From the NCBI GenBank assembly GCA_037043015.1, contig CM073329.1, forward strand, positions 13,222,648 to 13,286,647: a stretch of 64,000 nt of DNA, written 5' to 3'. The notes beneath the pieces are model-generated. The model was not told the DNA's origin. It did no database searches and saw nothing but the letters and a program-made list of their open reading frames with translations. The DNA is from Bryum argenteum (Eukaryota; Streptophyta; Bryopsida; Bryales; Bryaceae). The position numbers and the translations under genes are program-made. Positions 23,133 to 36,013 of the stretch are shown here, piece by piece. Numbering within the stretch: position 1 is the first letter of the stretch; each line of letters starts with the position of its first letter.

Positions 23133-23577
23133 CCCTTTAGTGACCACAACACCAGAAAGTGGTTGCAGGTGTCACTTAATTGCAAAATGTGGGCAATGTG
23201 TGCAAAATTGGGATTTGCTTCATATCCAACAGATGAGCTGGTGAACCATGCGCTCAAAACGCAACAATCAGATTTCGGACCGGATCAGTCCAACGGCTAA
23301 AAAATGGATCTATACTGCAAAACTAACTGAATACGGGGTAGACGCCTTCGAAACAAGCAGGCAAGCACACCCCTTAAGCCTCTTGAGAGCTTGACATCTT
23401 CACACATGTGCGATGAAATACTAAAATAATTTGAAGGCATCTCAAAAATCCAGCACCGAAAACATCCAACCAGCCCGATTAAGTAAAACAGCCGTGATTC
23501 TTTGCGAAATTGACCGGAAACCGAACTACCCCCTAGAACTGTCACCGGTGACCAGGATGGTTGCGGTCACTAAAGGG
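23133..23577. mobile_element. piggyBac-type MITE, 445 bp, second family
   Basis: TTAA at 23129-23132 and 23578-23581 flank 18-bp termini, CCCTTTAGTGACCACAAC on the left and the inverted CCCTTTAGTGACCGCAAC on the right (one mismatch). The interior is GC-richer than its surroundings. The terminus differs from the CCCCTAAA type, so a different source transposase or an older subfamily is likely. No open frame of note. Confidence 0.82.
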
Positions 23578-23581
23578 TTAA

Positions 23582-25359
23582 ACGACATTTTGAATCATTT
23601 TAGAACCGTTAAGAGACATCTCCAAGATAATATATTTCAAATAAGATAATTGTCCTTCCATGTTGAGTCACAGTTTTGAAAACTTATTTTCTAAATATAT
23701 AAAGCTCCAAAAATGTATTTCAATATTCTTTGTGACCACTGCTCACTTCATACGGAGGATGTGACCACATTCAATGCACATTCAAAATAATTCTACCCAA
23801 AAAATTAAGTCCTGTGATGTGGCAACCAGCAATTTGGCATCACCATCAAGGAACTCACCATCAAATGAATGTTATCATCATCATCATAAGTTATGCCACT
23901 TTATGGACCACATGCAATGTACCCCATCTTGTGATCACATTCAATGTATGGGGAAAAAATAATAAAAAAGAAATATTAAAAAAATTTAAAAAATCTTCAC
24001 ACAATGAAGGCAGGTTGAAAATCCCTAGTGCCATCATTCTGTGATGATACTGATGTGTATGGTTAGTGCCGGTTACCAAGGAGGATGGAGGAGGGGTAAT
24101 GAGCCCCCTAATTTTTTGATGTATAGACATTAAATGCCAAGGTGTAGGCTCCCAGTGGTAACTTGGGGTCGCAGACCTCAAATTTGAATTCAAAATTATC
24201 ATAAATGGCCTTGGGAGGTTCCCACTGATTCTATGGTGCCTCCTTGGTAGCTGCTACAAACCATTTGTCCGTTAGTGCCCACAATAAGGTCAGCCATAAT
24301 GAAACTCACCCGTACCTGACGTGTAAGTGTAATAAGACGATGTAAATGTAAAATGTGTAGTACAAGTATGTGCGCATTATTTTAAAAATGAGGTGTATTT
24401 TTCATTTTAGGGTTGTTTACCTTGGCAAGATTGAACATTTTATTCATTGCTAGAATGAGGAGCAATTTTATAGAAAGAAATCCCATAGGATTCTGTAACA
24501 ACAAATGATGTACTATTTGGATAGTCTATGCAAAAGTTATCATACTTAGTTCTAATTTTTTAGTTATTTATCTTCTAGGGTTTTTTTAAAGTGGAACATG
24601 TGAAAGGTGTGTCCTGAGGATTGTGTCATCTAAAATTAAATGTATTGTTGCGAACCCAATTGTGCCATGGGTTGTACGTCACAAAAATCAAGTGGTACTT
24701 TTGAAGAGCAAGAGGATACCTGCTTGTGCATATAAATGTAAATATGGGTGTCTACTTGACTTTATTCATTTCATCATTCCAATTTTTCAATATTATTGTA
24801 CAATCAAAGGCTTGTTCTACTCTATAACGTTTGCAAGAGGTAAGTTCATTTTCAACACATTGTCCATACACTACACCCCCTTTTCTAGAACTTTCATTTT
24901 TAAAATCAAAAGAATTTCATGTTACATATATTTGGACCCCTGTTTTTGAATGCAATCACATTCATATCTCCATCAACTTACAATATAAATCGATGTTCAC
25001 TTCTATGTAACAAATATGGAGGAAGAATAGATGTTTATCACATGAAGAACTTATCCAAAAGAATATACAAGCTTGCAAATACTTACAAGACATGGTATTT
25101 AATAGTAGTCAGAGAATACAATAACATCAACTTGAATTTGATGTTTACTAAATCAAACTATCAAATGACCAATTCAATAACTAAAAGAAACAATTCAATC
25201 TAGAACTTGAATGATTCAACCCCACAATTAGCGAGGGAGGAGAGTCACATGGTACCATGACTTAGTCACTGCTGCTAACGGGGGCAAAAATCTAAAACTA
25301 AAATGTACACTAAAATGGTAAAAGGCAACTGTACAAATAAAAATCCTGCCAAATGAAAA
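23582..25359. other. intergenic DNA, nothing recognised
   Basis: Open frames of 90-108 codons here (for example 24623-24949) are AT-rich, lack domains and have no splice or start support. The last part is presumably the 3' flank of the minus-strand gamma-glutamyl hydrolase. Confidence 0.3.
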
Positions 25360-27972
25360 CTAGGCTTCCAATTCAAAAATGTACGCTTGATCAAAAGTGC
25401 CTCTCCTGAATCACAAAACCACCAGAATCCAATTGCCAAATGTCATAATACCATCAACATGGACTTCAATCAAAACAAACATCCTTTAGAAACTTTTAAA
25501 AATAATAATTAAAAGATCAATTTTTATCAAACAAAAAAGTCTAATATATTGAAAAATGCATGAAAGACACATACCCATCTTTGCTTGTATACACAGGATC
25601 ATAGTTGTAGATTAGAAGTGCCTCTTCTTGCTTGTGAGATGTTGGTTTGTGGGAGCACATCCGTGCCTCACTGCAAGAAATTCAAAAACCACCCAAATTT
25701 CAAGTTAGCAAGTTCTCCTATCAAGTGAACAACTTGATTATTCTATAAAAAAATGTACAAAGCTTATAAAAGATCGTTCAATACGAATCATAACTCATTG
25801 ATCGATGAAGATGTAGGGTATCCTAAACGATCCTCCCTAAAATATCCGCTATAAGTAAATTGAACTCCGCACCTAAAAAAAGAGTCATTTTCTATAAACA
25901 TCATCAAAAAGAGATAGATTGACATACGCAATGAAGTAGTTGCCAACACTTTGAGTGACTTGGATTGCGTCTTGGCTATGAGGAATCATGTCCAACCCCC
26001 ACTCATATGTGTTTTTCTGCACACACACAACCTTCAACGTCACAACTTTCCAAAAGAATGCTTCTCGGACATGCACTGTCTTCTTAACTTTCCAAAAGAA
26101 TGCTTCTCGGACATGCACTGTCTTCTTAAGAATTGAAACATGCACTTCAAGCTACAACGAAAAGAGTATAGAAATGTGTTACCTCGGGATGCCACTGCAC
26201 ACCCAGAAAGGGATACTCACGAGCCTCCACAGTCGAGACGTATAGCTACAATTACAACAACAAGCATCATGTCAAAAAAATGGAAACATTTGCTTCCGAT
26301 TGCTGGGAATGTGTTGTGTGTACTGACCTTGTTATTGCGATCGGGAGTGACGGTGAGCACTTGGAAGAAATCATTTAGTTCTGGTGTCGAATACCATGTC
26401 TCTGGCGATAAGCCCCACTTGTGGTTTTGCATTGCAAGCTTGCGGTTGTCAAGCTCGTCAAGGATCTTCAATGGAACCCTGCATCATCGTCGAAGGTAGA
26501 AAGAATTAGAGAAGTAGGTTCTTCAGAAGGGTAGCTGTTGTTGTGAAGAAAATGTGAGATGTAACGTACCAATCAAAGAGACCGTGGCTCTTTGCGCCTT
26601 CGTTGACGAAGCGCAGGGGACCTGGAAGGTTCTTCGCCTCGAATGGCTCAAGAATGTCATGGTTCTGCAAAGCAATCGCGAGATGAGGAACCTCTTCGAG
26701 TGTCGATGTATTCGGAGGAAGGAGTCTCCTCTCAATTTTGACCTAATTTAGTAAAACTTGGGTGTGTTGACGTGTGCAGAGCAAGAAGAACTGTCAATCA
26801 AGGTGCTCTCTACGGAAGAGAATAGTAAGTAGTGGTCCAAATAGGGAGGGAGAAAGTTTGATTGACTGAAGAATAATAAGCACAATTCAAGTGTTTGTTT
26901 GACCTATTCTTAAATGTTCATATTCACATGACGTAACACTAGGTGTTAGATAAACCTTCTCAAACTAAACTTGTTCCTAGTTAGTCATTAGTGCCTAAAC
27001 GCCAATAGAGCAAGGAGATATGCAATTAGGGTTTTGAAAAAGTACCTCCGTTACAAAGATGCTAAGAAGCTCAAAGCCAAGACAAACGCCATAGACAGGG
27101 AAGTAATCGCCTCGGTCGTTCGCTTCAACAGCCCACTGCAAAATTCCAACACAAAAATAAGTGCTGGAAACGACCACAGCAGATTTAAACGCAATTTGCA
27201 AAAAAGGAGAAGATTGCACGCACGTTGAAAAGCTTCTTTGCAACGATGTAGAAAGGACTGTCCGCCGCCAAAGAAGAACCACCTCCAGGCAGCAAGATCC
27301 CATTAATCGCTGCAAATTTCTGCCCAAAAACCACCCAAACACACAAAAATCAGATAAACCTCCCTCCCATACCAACACAATCACAACCAGATTCTTGCAA
27401 AATTAAACCCTGTTTCACAATCTTGGGTGAGTAAATCAGCAAAAGATCCCTACCATGGCAACAAAATCATAACCAAAATTTCTGTTTTACAGTCTTGCTT
27501 GTGTAAATCAGGAAAAGGTCCCTACCATGGCAACAAAATCTTACTACTATGACCAGATTCTTGCAATAAAGGCATGTTTTGCGACAGTCTGCTTGTTGCA
27601 ATAATAGAAGAGCTATGGTGGGGGTGAGCAGGGGACCTCTCGGAGGATATGTTCGGGTTCGTTGTAGATGAGCGGCACAACACGGGCACCGGAGGCCTCC
27701 ACGAACTTGACGTAAGAGGCGGCGATGTACGAGGTGGTGTAGTTGGGCGGGAAGGGCTGGTCTCCTGTCTCTCCTCCCACGGCGTTCCAGTCGCCGGCGA
27801 GCGAGTATTCCATTCCATCTCCAGGCTGCGACAAGATTCCCACCAGCGGCCGGGTCGTCACTGCGCTGCGTTCGCTAGGAGTGCGTCGCGAAGACGGTAG
27901 CTTGATCGTGCGCGCCCCCGCCACGCATTGCACTGCCAAGAGCAGGCATAGCAACCGCACCACCGACCCCAT
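25360..27972 (-). CDS. GGH: gamma-glutamyl hydrolase (folylpolyglutamate hydrolase)
   Basis: A peptidase C26 enzyme that trims glutamate tails from folates, usually in the vacuole or secretory system. Nine exons on the minus strand: 27972-27637, 27319-27224, 27135-27046, 26664-26570, 26478-26328, 26245-26183, 26016-25928, 25670-25575, 25405-25360. All junctions are GT-AG and phases match, giving 353 aa. Residues 1-19 form a signal peptide. Class-I amidotransferase landmarks are 'RPLVGILSQPGDG', 'INGILLPGGGSSL', nucleophile C162 in 'YGVCLGFELL', and catalytic H275 in 'GVQWHPEK'. The family segment 'PHSQDAIQVTQSVGNYF' and a C-terminal 'FDQAYIF' confirm identity. Exon 4 could start 75 bases earlier at another AG, but the chosen site has the better pyrimidine tract. 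The gene looks intact. Confidence 0.92.
26046..26129. repeat. exact 42-bp tandem duplication in intron 6 of the hydrolase gene
   Basis: Two adjacent identical 42-bp units (26046-26087 and 26088-26129) begin CTTTCCAAAAGAATGC. They lie between exons 6 and 7, just upstream (in transcript sense) of the exon 7 acceptor. Perfect identity implies a recent event. Confidence 0.85.
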
Positions 27973-28408
27973 CCCTTCCCCTGCTCAAAACTCACACACC
28001 TTCCCTACACACCCAAACACACCTCAGAAAAGAGCTCCAAAAATTCACCACTCTTTGCCCCCCTTCACCTCGCATTCTATCTCACGCAAGTCACAAAACC
28101 AGCGTGCACTTCTGTATAGTGCAAAGAACACGCAACACTCATGAGCTGTCATGAAGCTACTGTAACTGCCATAAACTCACCCTGCTACAAAAGAAATTAT
28201 AAAACAGCAACAGTCTCCATCACCCAGCAGGACTCCATACCCCAGCAACTGACTCCATCGCCCAGCTACTATCCAGCAAAGGCCAGACTCGCGAAACTCC
28301 CTCCTAAGAATCTCTCTAAAAACTCACAAAATCTCACCGTATGTGTACAAAACACGCTACACTCAAGAGCATCATAAAGCTGACTGCCACTGCTACGAAG
28401 AAAATGTA
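27973..28408. other. 5' flank of the gamma-glutamyl hydrolase
   Basis: This holds the presumed promoter and 5' UTR of the minus-strand gene, rich in CA and CT dinucleotides. No TATA box is clear. Confidence 0.35.
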
Positions 28409-28542
28409 ACAGCAACAGACTCCATCATTCAATACAAGAACTCCATAACTCAGCCGAGCACTCCATCACCCAGCAAAGACTCCATCACTCAACAAAAGAC
28501 TCCATCACCCAGCATACGACTCCATCGCCCAGCAAACAATTA
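28409..28542 (+). repeat. ~19-bp minisatellite
   Basis: About seven variants of GACTCCATCACCCAGCAAA occur head to tail. Related, more diverged copies begin near 28215. The tract lies upstream of the hydrolase gene and is not coding in any conserved frame. Confidence 0.7.
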
Positions 28543-29888
28543 AATTGTGCAGGATTCCATTGTCAAGATTCAAGAGCTACCGGAGATTCTGTGTGTGTTG
28601 GCGAGGCTGGAATCTATGCCGGCAGAGGAGAAGTTAGAGTGCGGTACCTGAGAATGTGAAGAAAGCAAAGCTTAACTGACTGACACAGGATCAGGAAGTG
28701 AGTAACCGAAGAGCAGGTTCTGTTCATGAAGGAAATCGGCCGGAGGTCGGAGCGTTGGGTGGTTGGGTTGGGGCTCCAATGGCTGGGGAAATTCCGAAAT
28801 CAACGGTCAGAGCAGAGGTTGGACGGAATGACCAAAAAGCGGAGATTCCAACACTTGTTGCGTGTGCAAGTGTGTCGCTCGGTATGGAAAGTAACGAACG
28901 CTGTTTTTAAGCTGGAGAAAGTCGTATTATCCTTTTACCTCAGGAGATGACAGAGGCTTGTGAGGAGGGGATCAACTTGAATGTGTCTCTATATTTTGAT
29001 TTCAATTTGTATAAGAAATGAAGGAGACACTTTGTACAGATTTAGATTATTGTTTTTCTTTTGTACCTCTGAATACTGAAATTAGGGAATAAGATTCTGT
29101 AAGTGTGTTGGAGAAAAAACTGGGCTTTGTATATGAGTTTCAGGTTACCTTCAGTGGGGGACAAGTAATGACATGGCCCTTGCTCCAAAAGTTGGAAGAT
29201 ACTAGTATGGAAGGCCAATTCATGACTTAGAGACCGTTGCTTGATTTCATTACAAAATCATTATTTCACTAAAGGATATTTTCGTGAGGCATGGAATGTA
29301 GCAAATACTACAAATTGGCCTCATGACCTTGTTTTCCCTTCTACAAAATTGACCTCTACACATGGGGGAATTGGCCTACACCTTATTATTCGTTTATTGC
29401 ATTCTCCAAGTAGTCCATGGAACCAGTTGGGGTTCAAAATGTAAGTGAATCGAGATAATTTGTTGGCCTTAACTCCCCATGTAAAGCATCCCTAAACACT
29501 GTTTCATGTTCTAGAAGTAAGATTGTATGAACAGTGCACAGTCCCCTGAATTGTGAATGTAAAAATTGGACAGTACCTGTGTTGTGAATTTTCACGTCAG
29601 GTTACGTAACGTACCAGGGACGGTGATTGCAACGATTTAAAAGAATTTCGAGGAAATGAAAATAATTCACCAACGTGGCAAGCATGTTGATGAGTTTGTC
29701 CCAAAACTGAACAGTCTACGTAATCGACGGAGAACATGATGCCTGCTTTTTCATTTTAAAAATTTCAAAATGCGCCAGGATGTGTTTATAATACCCCTTT
29801 TCACATGCATGACATCAAGTAATCATTTGTGAAATGGGCAGATTGTGAGGTTGACCAGGTGCATCTGAGGCTATCCCTTGGGCTTTTA
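28543..29888. other. intergenic DNA, nothing recognised
   Basis: A 74-codon frame at 28726-28950 (+) is GC-rich but has no recognisable domain. The remainder is AT-rich without features. Confidence 0.3.
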
Positions 29889-30290
29889 ATGATAATAGAA
29901 ACTCCGGTCCCTTTCTAAGGCACCGGCGTGAATGAAGTGTCCGTTCCTATCGCTAATATCCCAAGGCCACCAGACAAGGGGAAATTGGAACAATACTACT
30001 TCCTCTCTCAAGTGTGGACACTATAATTACACTGGTTTCCAGCTAGTTACTAGTGCCTTGAAGATACTTCACATATTGTTCCCCCAAAGGGCTTTGAGGT
30101 GCCCATACAACAAGGTCCAAGGACGACCCCACAACAGTTGGGTGGATTATAGTAATGAGCACCACGCTGGCATGGGGAAAAGAACCCGCGACCTCCTCAT
30201 TGCACGCCATGAGCCCTAACCACCAAGGCAAGGCTTGTGGTGCCTCTTGTGGGGTTACAAGACTCGAGTTTGAGTACCTCCCTACGCTCT
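29889..30290 (-). repeat. SINE-like dispersed repeat, copy 2
   Basis: This is the fuller copy of the repeat at 3345-3640. Read on the minus strand, 'TGGTGGTTAGG' resembles a pol III A box. About 37 bases on, 'GCGGGTTCTTTTCCCC' resembles a B box. The rest of the unit, up to 'TTTCTAAGG.ACCGG.GTGAATGAAG', follows. A tRNA-derived SINE is inferred. Confidence 0.5.
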
Positions 30291-30613
30291 CCTCTAACGT
30301 TGAGCTATGTGACAAGGGGGGGGGGGGGGCTTTTCTTGGTCTATACATTGAAGGCCCTTTTTGGGAAAATTAAAGAAAACTGATTACAAGGCTTAAGCCT
30401 AGTCAGGAGAGGGAACTACCTGACTTTGGTTGTTTTCTTGGTCTATAAAAGCTTGTACCGACTTCCCAACTACGATGTCACCTCATACAAAGATTCAAAT
30501 TTTCTTGAACTCCATAGGGGTCTCCACGTGGTTTTCCTCATTTATTGAGGCCCAAGGGGTTTTACCCAAGGGGTTTTACACAGAGCCAGTGTACTGAGTA
30601 TTCGGTGACATAA
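30291..30613. other. short intergenic stretch with a G homopolymer
   Basis: A run of about 13 G residues sits near 30318. No gene is recognised. Confidence 0.4.
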
Positions 30614-30670
30614 TCACTACTTCCCCTCTACTGGGCCCGTCTAAAACAAGCTCCTCTCAAGCCATAATTG
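30614..30670 (+). repeat. unit 1 of a ~60-bp tandem duplication that hosts two insertions
   Basis: The unit 'CACTACTTCCCCTCTACTGG' and onward to 'CTCCTCTCAAGCCATA' recurs at 36283-36595, where it is split by a MITE. In the ancestral site the two units were adjacent; the copia element entered at the end of unit 1. Confidence 0.7.
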
Positions 30671-30915
30671 TATTGAGATTGAAGGGAAAGACTTTACTTA
30701 GATGGTATTGGATAGTTTCAGCCATGCAAGGGCTGAATACAAGTAGGAGGAAGCCTCCTCTACATATCTCCTAACCATGTGGGATAACTCACCACTATGG
30801 GCTGCCTTTGACTATTAGCAACACCTAATGGAGTCTATGAACTAACTAAGTGTGTAGTTCTACTCATATGCCTCCATGTACACTATCTACTCCAATAGGT
30901 ACATGTTTCTCAACA
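30671..30915 (-). repeat. copia 3' LTR
   Basis: 245 bp, identical to the copy at 36028-36272. On the element strand it starts TGTTGAGAAAC and ends CTCAATA. Confidence 0.95.
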
Positions 30916-30925
30916 CTCCCACTTT
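30916..30925 (-). other. copia polypurine tract
   Basis: On the element strand AAAGTGGGAG directly precedes the 3' LTR, the expected place for the plus-strand primer. Confidence 0.75.
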
Positions 30926-31005
30926 GCTAGTGGGCAAAGGCACCAAGGCCCATCTTCTCAATCAAGATCAAGTGTTGTGACTTTCCAAGGGCCTTGGTTA
31001 AGACA

Positions 31006-34000
31006 TCAAGAACCATATAGCTTGGGATAAGACATACTGAGCTCAATCACTTCGTCCTCCACTTGCTCACGAATAAAATGATGTTGCACATCAATACGCT
31101 TTGTTTCGCGAGAGTGGTGTGGATTCTTGGCCAAGCGCAATAGCTCCTTGGTTGTCACACAACACTTGTGTGCCTTCTTGTTGAACAAAGCCAACATCAT
31201 CCCCAAGAGTTGCCTCAACCAAATGGCTTCCTTGGTACATTGGATCGTGGCCATGTATTCGGCCTCCGTCGTAGAGAGAGTGCTATGGTGGGTCGCTCTT
31301 AGAATTCCATGAAATGGCACCCACTCCAAAGATAAAAACATAACCGGTGGTGGATCTCCTATCTCCTTCATCACCGCCCAATCGCATCACAATAGCCACG
31401 TAGCAACAAATTTGAACCTCCAAGTTGCAACTCTAGCTTAAGTGTACACTTGGAGGTACCTCATCACCCTCTTTTCACCGCCCAATGCATTGGGCCATAC
31501 TTGGACATGTGTTGACTCACAACACTCACGGGAAAGGCCAAATCGGGCCTTGTAGCCACCATGGCATACATATAAGGCACCCAACCGCAAGCCTCAGATG
31601 GCACACTTGCCATTTCAGCCTTCACCTCTTCAAAATCAGCCTCCGTGAGCTTGGGCAACTTCACATGAGTGTCAAGTGGTGTACCTATGGCCTTGCACTC
31701 CTCCATGTTGAATCTCTTGAGAATCTCCTCAAGGTACTTGTGTTGACTCATGGTGATGGTGCGGGCAGCCCTATCTCTCTTGAACTCCACTCCAAGGCAA
31801 AAGCTTAGCTCTCCCAAATCGGTCATCTCATACTCCTCCTTGAGCATAGCCTTCACCTCCAACATCTTGGTCATGCTACTTGCAAGGAGGATCAAGTCAT
31901 CCACATACAAGACAACAATCACAAGAAACTCACAACTTTGCATGATATACAAAGAGTGATCAGCGTGGCCTCTTTGGAAGCCTTTCCTCACAAACATGGC
32001 ATCAATATCTTGATACCATGCCCTCCCGGATTGCTTCAAACCGGGAAGTGCCTTCTTCAACTTGCACTTGAGATGCTCCTTGCCTTGTTGCACAAATCCT
32101 TGGGGTTGATCCATGTAGATGACCTCCTCCAACTTGGGGTTGAGGAAGGCGGTCTTCACATCCATGTTGTGCATCTCAAGGTCCATGGCTGCCCCAATGC
32201 TCACAACACACCGAATTGTGTTGAATTTTGCAACGGGAGCAAATGTCTCATTGAAATCTACCCCCTCCACTTGGGTGAACCCCCGTGCAACCAGCCTTGC
32301 TTTATACCTCACCACATGCCCCAAAGCATCCCTTTTGGTGGAGAAAACCCACTTACAACCCACACTTGATCTATTGGGAGGAAGGGGTGCAAGCTCCCAA
32401 GTGCCCTTGTGAATGAGGGCCTTGTACTCTTCTTCCATAGCCACCTCCCACTTGCTTGCATCTTCACAATTCAGCACCTCTCCAAGTGTAGATGGGTCTC
32501 CAAGAAATGCCACATTTGCTTGATCTTCACGTGGTGGAGGAAGAATATGGTTCATCCACCAATCCCCAAGTGGCTTGCGAGTCCTTGTGGGATATCTTGG
32601 CTCCTCATGGGGCTCCTCACGTGGCTCCTCCATGGACTGGTCCTTCTCTTGCTCCTTTGGCAAGCAAGTAGTTGAAATCTTCTTGCGCTGCGGTAACACC
32701 ACCTCCTTCTTGGGCTCCTCCAAATCTTCTTCATCTTCATCTCCCACTTCTTCAATGTCAATTCTTGGAGTTGAGCCCACACTTTGGGTTGGTCCTCCAC
32801 TTCTCCCACTTGGGCTCACCTCCAAGTGTTTAAAATCAGCTCCTCCATCTTCCAAGAACGTCACATCCCTACACTTGATGATGGCCTTGGTGTCCACTCG
32901 CATCAGCCTATAGGCCTTAGTTCCCTCACAATACCCAAGAAAAAGACATTTGATGCCCTTGGCATCCAACTTGGTCCTCTTGGCATTTGGAACCAACGCA
33001 TACGCAATGCAACCAAAAACACGCATATGGGACACATGGGGCCTCACTCCACTCCAAGCCTCTTGAGGTGTCTTGCTTACCAATGCTTGAGTGGGGCAGC
33101 GGTTCCTTGTATACACCGCATTGCTCACGGCCTCACCCCATAGCTCATACTTGAGCCCTTGGCCATGAATCATGGCCCTTGCCATCTCCACAATGGTGCG
33201 GTTTGCACGCTCCGCAACACCATTTTGTTGAGGCGTATAAGGGGCTGATGTGTGGTGCTCAATGCCATGGGCTTTGAGGAAGTTCTCAAATGCCTTGGAC
33301 ACATACTCCCCTCCATTATCCGACCACAGCACCTTCACCTTGCAATCAGATTGGGCCTCCACAAGCGCCTTCCAAGTCTCAAAACGCCCAAACACCTCAC
33401 TTTTGCACTTGAGCATATACACCCATATCTTGCGTGAGAAATCATCTATAAAGGTGACAAAATACCTTGCTCCTCCAATGGAAGTGGTCTTCATTGGCCC
33501 GCACACGTCCGAATGCACCAACTCCAATTTCTTGGTGGCCCTTGTTGCTCCATCCTTGGGGAAGGGCTGCCTTGCTTGCTTGCCCTCAATGCACCCCTTG
33601 CAAGCCAAGGAACTCCAATCGTGCTTGCAAGAAGAGAGGTCCAGCCCCTTAACAATGTGTTGGAGGCCCTTCAAGCTCTTCAAATTCAAGTGCCCAAGCC
33701 TCCTATGCCAAAGATTGACAAGCTCTTCATGGGCTGATCCATGAGCCACACAAGCAAATGAACTCCCATTCACCTTGGTGAATTTGAGTAGGTACAAATT
33801 GCCCTCACGAGGGGCTGATGCAATCAAAAGCCCACTTGGTGACCTCACAACACACCCCACATTGTTGAATTGCACCTTCAAACCTCCCAAAGCCAATTTG
33901 CTTACCGAAAGCAAGTTGGCATGCAACTTGGGCACATGGAGCACCTCACGGATGGTGATCCTCTTGGGCTGGCCCTTGTCTTGCACCTCCACATGCACCT

Positions 34001-34958
34001 CTCCTATGCCAAGTGCTTCCACCATGCCATTGTCTCCCATGTAAATCTTCTTTCCCGTAGTGGATTGATAGGTGTGGAAGGCATCTCGATGGCTGGTCAT
34101 GTGTTGTGTGGCCCCCGAATCGACAATCCAAGTGAACATGTCAGCCTTCTCTCCTCCTCCATGTGTAGCAAAGGCGAAATCATCTTCATCCTCCACTTTG
34201 GAAGCTTGATGTGCACTCTCCTTGCCTTGAGCTTGGTTGGCCCTACAAAACCGAGCAATATGGCCTAGTTTGCCACACTTGAAGCATGTTCTTGTGTCCT
34301 TGGAAGCCTTGGTGTTGCCTCCCTTGCCAAATCTTGACACAAGCGCTGATCCCTCTCCATGGGGCTCATTCTCCTTGCGCTTGGTGACCTCATGCATCAA
34401 ACGGGCTGTAACAAACTCCAAGGTCAGCTCCTTCATTGGCCTTGTCTCCAAAGCGGTGATGAGGAACTCAAAGGAGGGTGGTAAGCTCTCCAACAATGTC
34501 ATGACCACATCTCCTTCCGTGACGGGTGCCTCCAAGCAAGCCAACTCATGCGCCAATGCTTTGATCTTGTTGACATGATCCAACAAGTCATCCTCCTCTT
34601 GCATCTTGGTAGTGAAGAAGCGCCGCCGAAGAAATAGGATGTTGGAGAGACTCTTGGTCTAATGGATGTTGCAGAGGGTTGTCCACGCTTCCGCTGGTGT
34701 TTTACAATGGCGGATGTGTGCAATTTGCTGATCCGCAAGATTGGTCACAATGAGAGCAAAAGCCTTCTTCTCCCGCCTCTCAAACGCCTTTTTGGTCTTG
34801 AGATCCGCATCAGCACTTGGAGGCTCCTCACCTCCATCAGCCACATCCCACAAGTCTTTCCCCGCAAGAATCATCTCCATCTTGAACTTCCACATGCCAA
34901 AGTTGACACCATTGAACTTGTCGATGATGCGCACGCCATCTCCTTCACTCGCAGCCAT
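31006..34958 (-). pseudogene. copia gag-pol, interrupted
   Basis: The frame starts at the ATG at 34958 (MAASEGDG) and encodes a gag with a UBN2-type region. A TAG at 34661-34659 interrupts it, after which the same frame runs on to 31464. Downstream of the stop are a zinc knuckle (CFKCGKLGHIARFC), protease IVDSGATQHM, a GAG-pre-integrase segment (LWHRRLGHLN), an integrase core with DNGGEYVS, reverse transcriptase with KARLVARGFTQ and the YVDD box (VVLYVDDLILL), then the frame is lost near 31466. RNase H continues in another frame (TLSTTEAEYMA, about 31260-31310), with the first RNase H aspartate region also broken. The element therefore cannot make a full polyprotein. Confidence 0.92.
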
Positions 34959-34991
34959 GTTGAAGTAGCTCCCACTTGAGGGCAGCACCTA

Positions 34992-36010
34992 AGGAAGCTA
35001 GGGGAGTTGACAAACTCAATTCAGCCTCCCTACACTCCCTAAAACAAAGGCAATGGGCTGAAATTGCACCAACCAGCCCTTGCAAGGTCCTCACAAGGAG
35101 ATCTCAACCCTATGGACCACAAAAGCACCTCCCTCAAGTAGATCACCTCACTCACCACCAAATCAGACCCTAATGTGGCTCAAAACACCCACATGAGCTT
35201 CCTAAACAAGAACTTCTTGAATTCAGCCACTAACTCACAATGTAGTCCAATCCACAACGCAAAGAGCTAAGAGACTCCCAATCAGCCCTTGCAAGGGATC
35301 CAAATGAGCAAATGACTCCAATTGACTCACAATCACTCCCCAAAGCTCACAAGGGCTGAAATCAGCCCTAATGGACACTCAAACTTGCCCTAATCACTCA
35401 CACAAGTGTAATCAGCTCTCTTGCAATCACAATTGCAAGAAGCTCGCCTCACTCACTCAAAAGGGTACAAATCAGCCCTCTCCAACTCACCAATGCACTC
35501 ACTTCACCAAACCAGATTTAGATCTAGATCTAGATCTCTCTCCAACTCACCAATGCACAAATGTGCCGCATTCACTCACAAGAGCTCAAATTCAGCCCTC
35601 TAATGAATGGCAAACTCCTCAATCAACTCAAAGGTGCTTCAAAAACACTCAAAACACTCTCACAAGATTGCAATTGCCTCAATTGCAACCCACAATGCAC
35701 CCAAGTGCACAATCAGCCCTAATTGGCTCCCAATGTGCAAATCTAAGCACAAACTCAATGAAAAAGCATGCAACCAGCCCTAACAAGGTCTGATCTCTCT
35801 CAAAACACAACCTCACACTCAAATGCACTCAACAACTCCAACTTCAGCCAACAAACTCCAAAGAAAATGCACTTCAAGACTTCTCCTTTGGAAATGGACT
35901 TACACCAATTGGATTGAAGGTGCACACATGTAAACAAGGCTGGTTTTGTCCCACAAGCTCCACGATCCTCTCCAAATGATGTGAATTTCTCCTTCAAGCG
36001 CACCACCACG
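34992..36010 (-). other. copia 5' leader, non-coding
   Basis: About 1 kb between the primer-binding site and gag. It is rich in repeated 'AGGGCTGA' words and contains a short (AGATCT)n tract near 35518. No coding frame is supported. Confidence 0.6.
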
Positions 36011-36013
36011 TGC

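Noticed and set aside
25561-25575. Read-through end of gamma-glutamyl hydrolase after exon 8 (stop about 30 bases on)
   Set aside because: A strong GTATGT donor and a downstream exon encoding the family-typical FDQAYIF end give a better model.
30310-30330. G homopolymer here and C homopolymers near 13220 and 38611 as regulatory signals
   Set aside because: Plain homopolymers of 10-14 bases; their exact length may also be a sequencing artefact.
31485-34979. Plus-strand ORFs of 60-164 codons across the copia element
   Set aside because: They are antisense shadows of the gag-pol frame.
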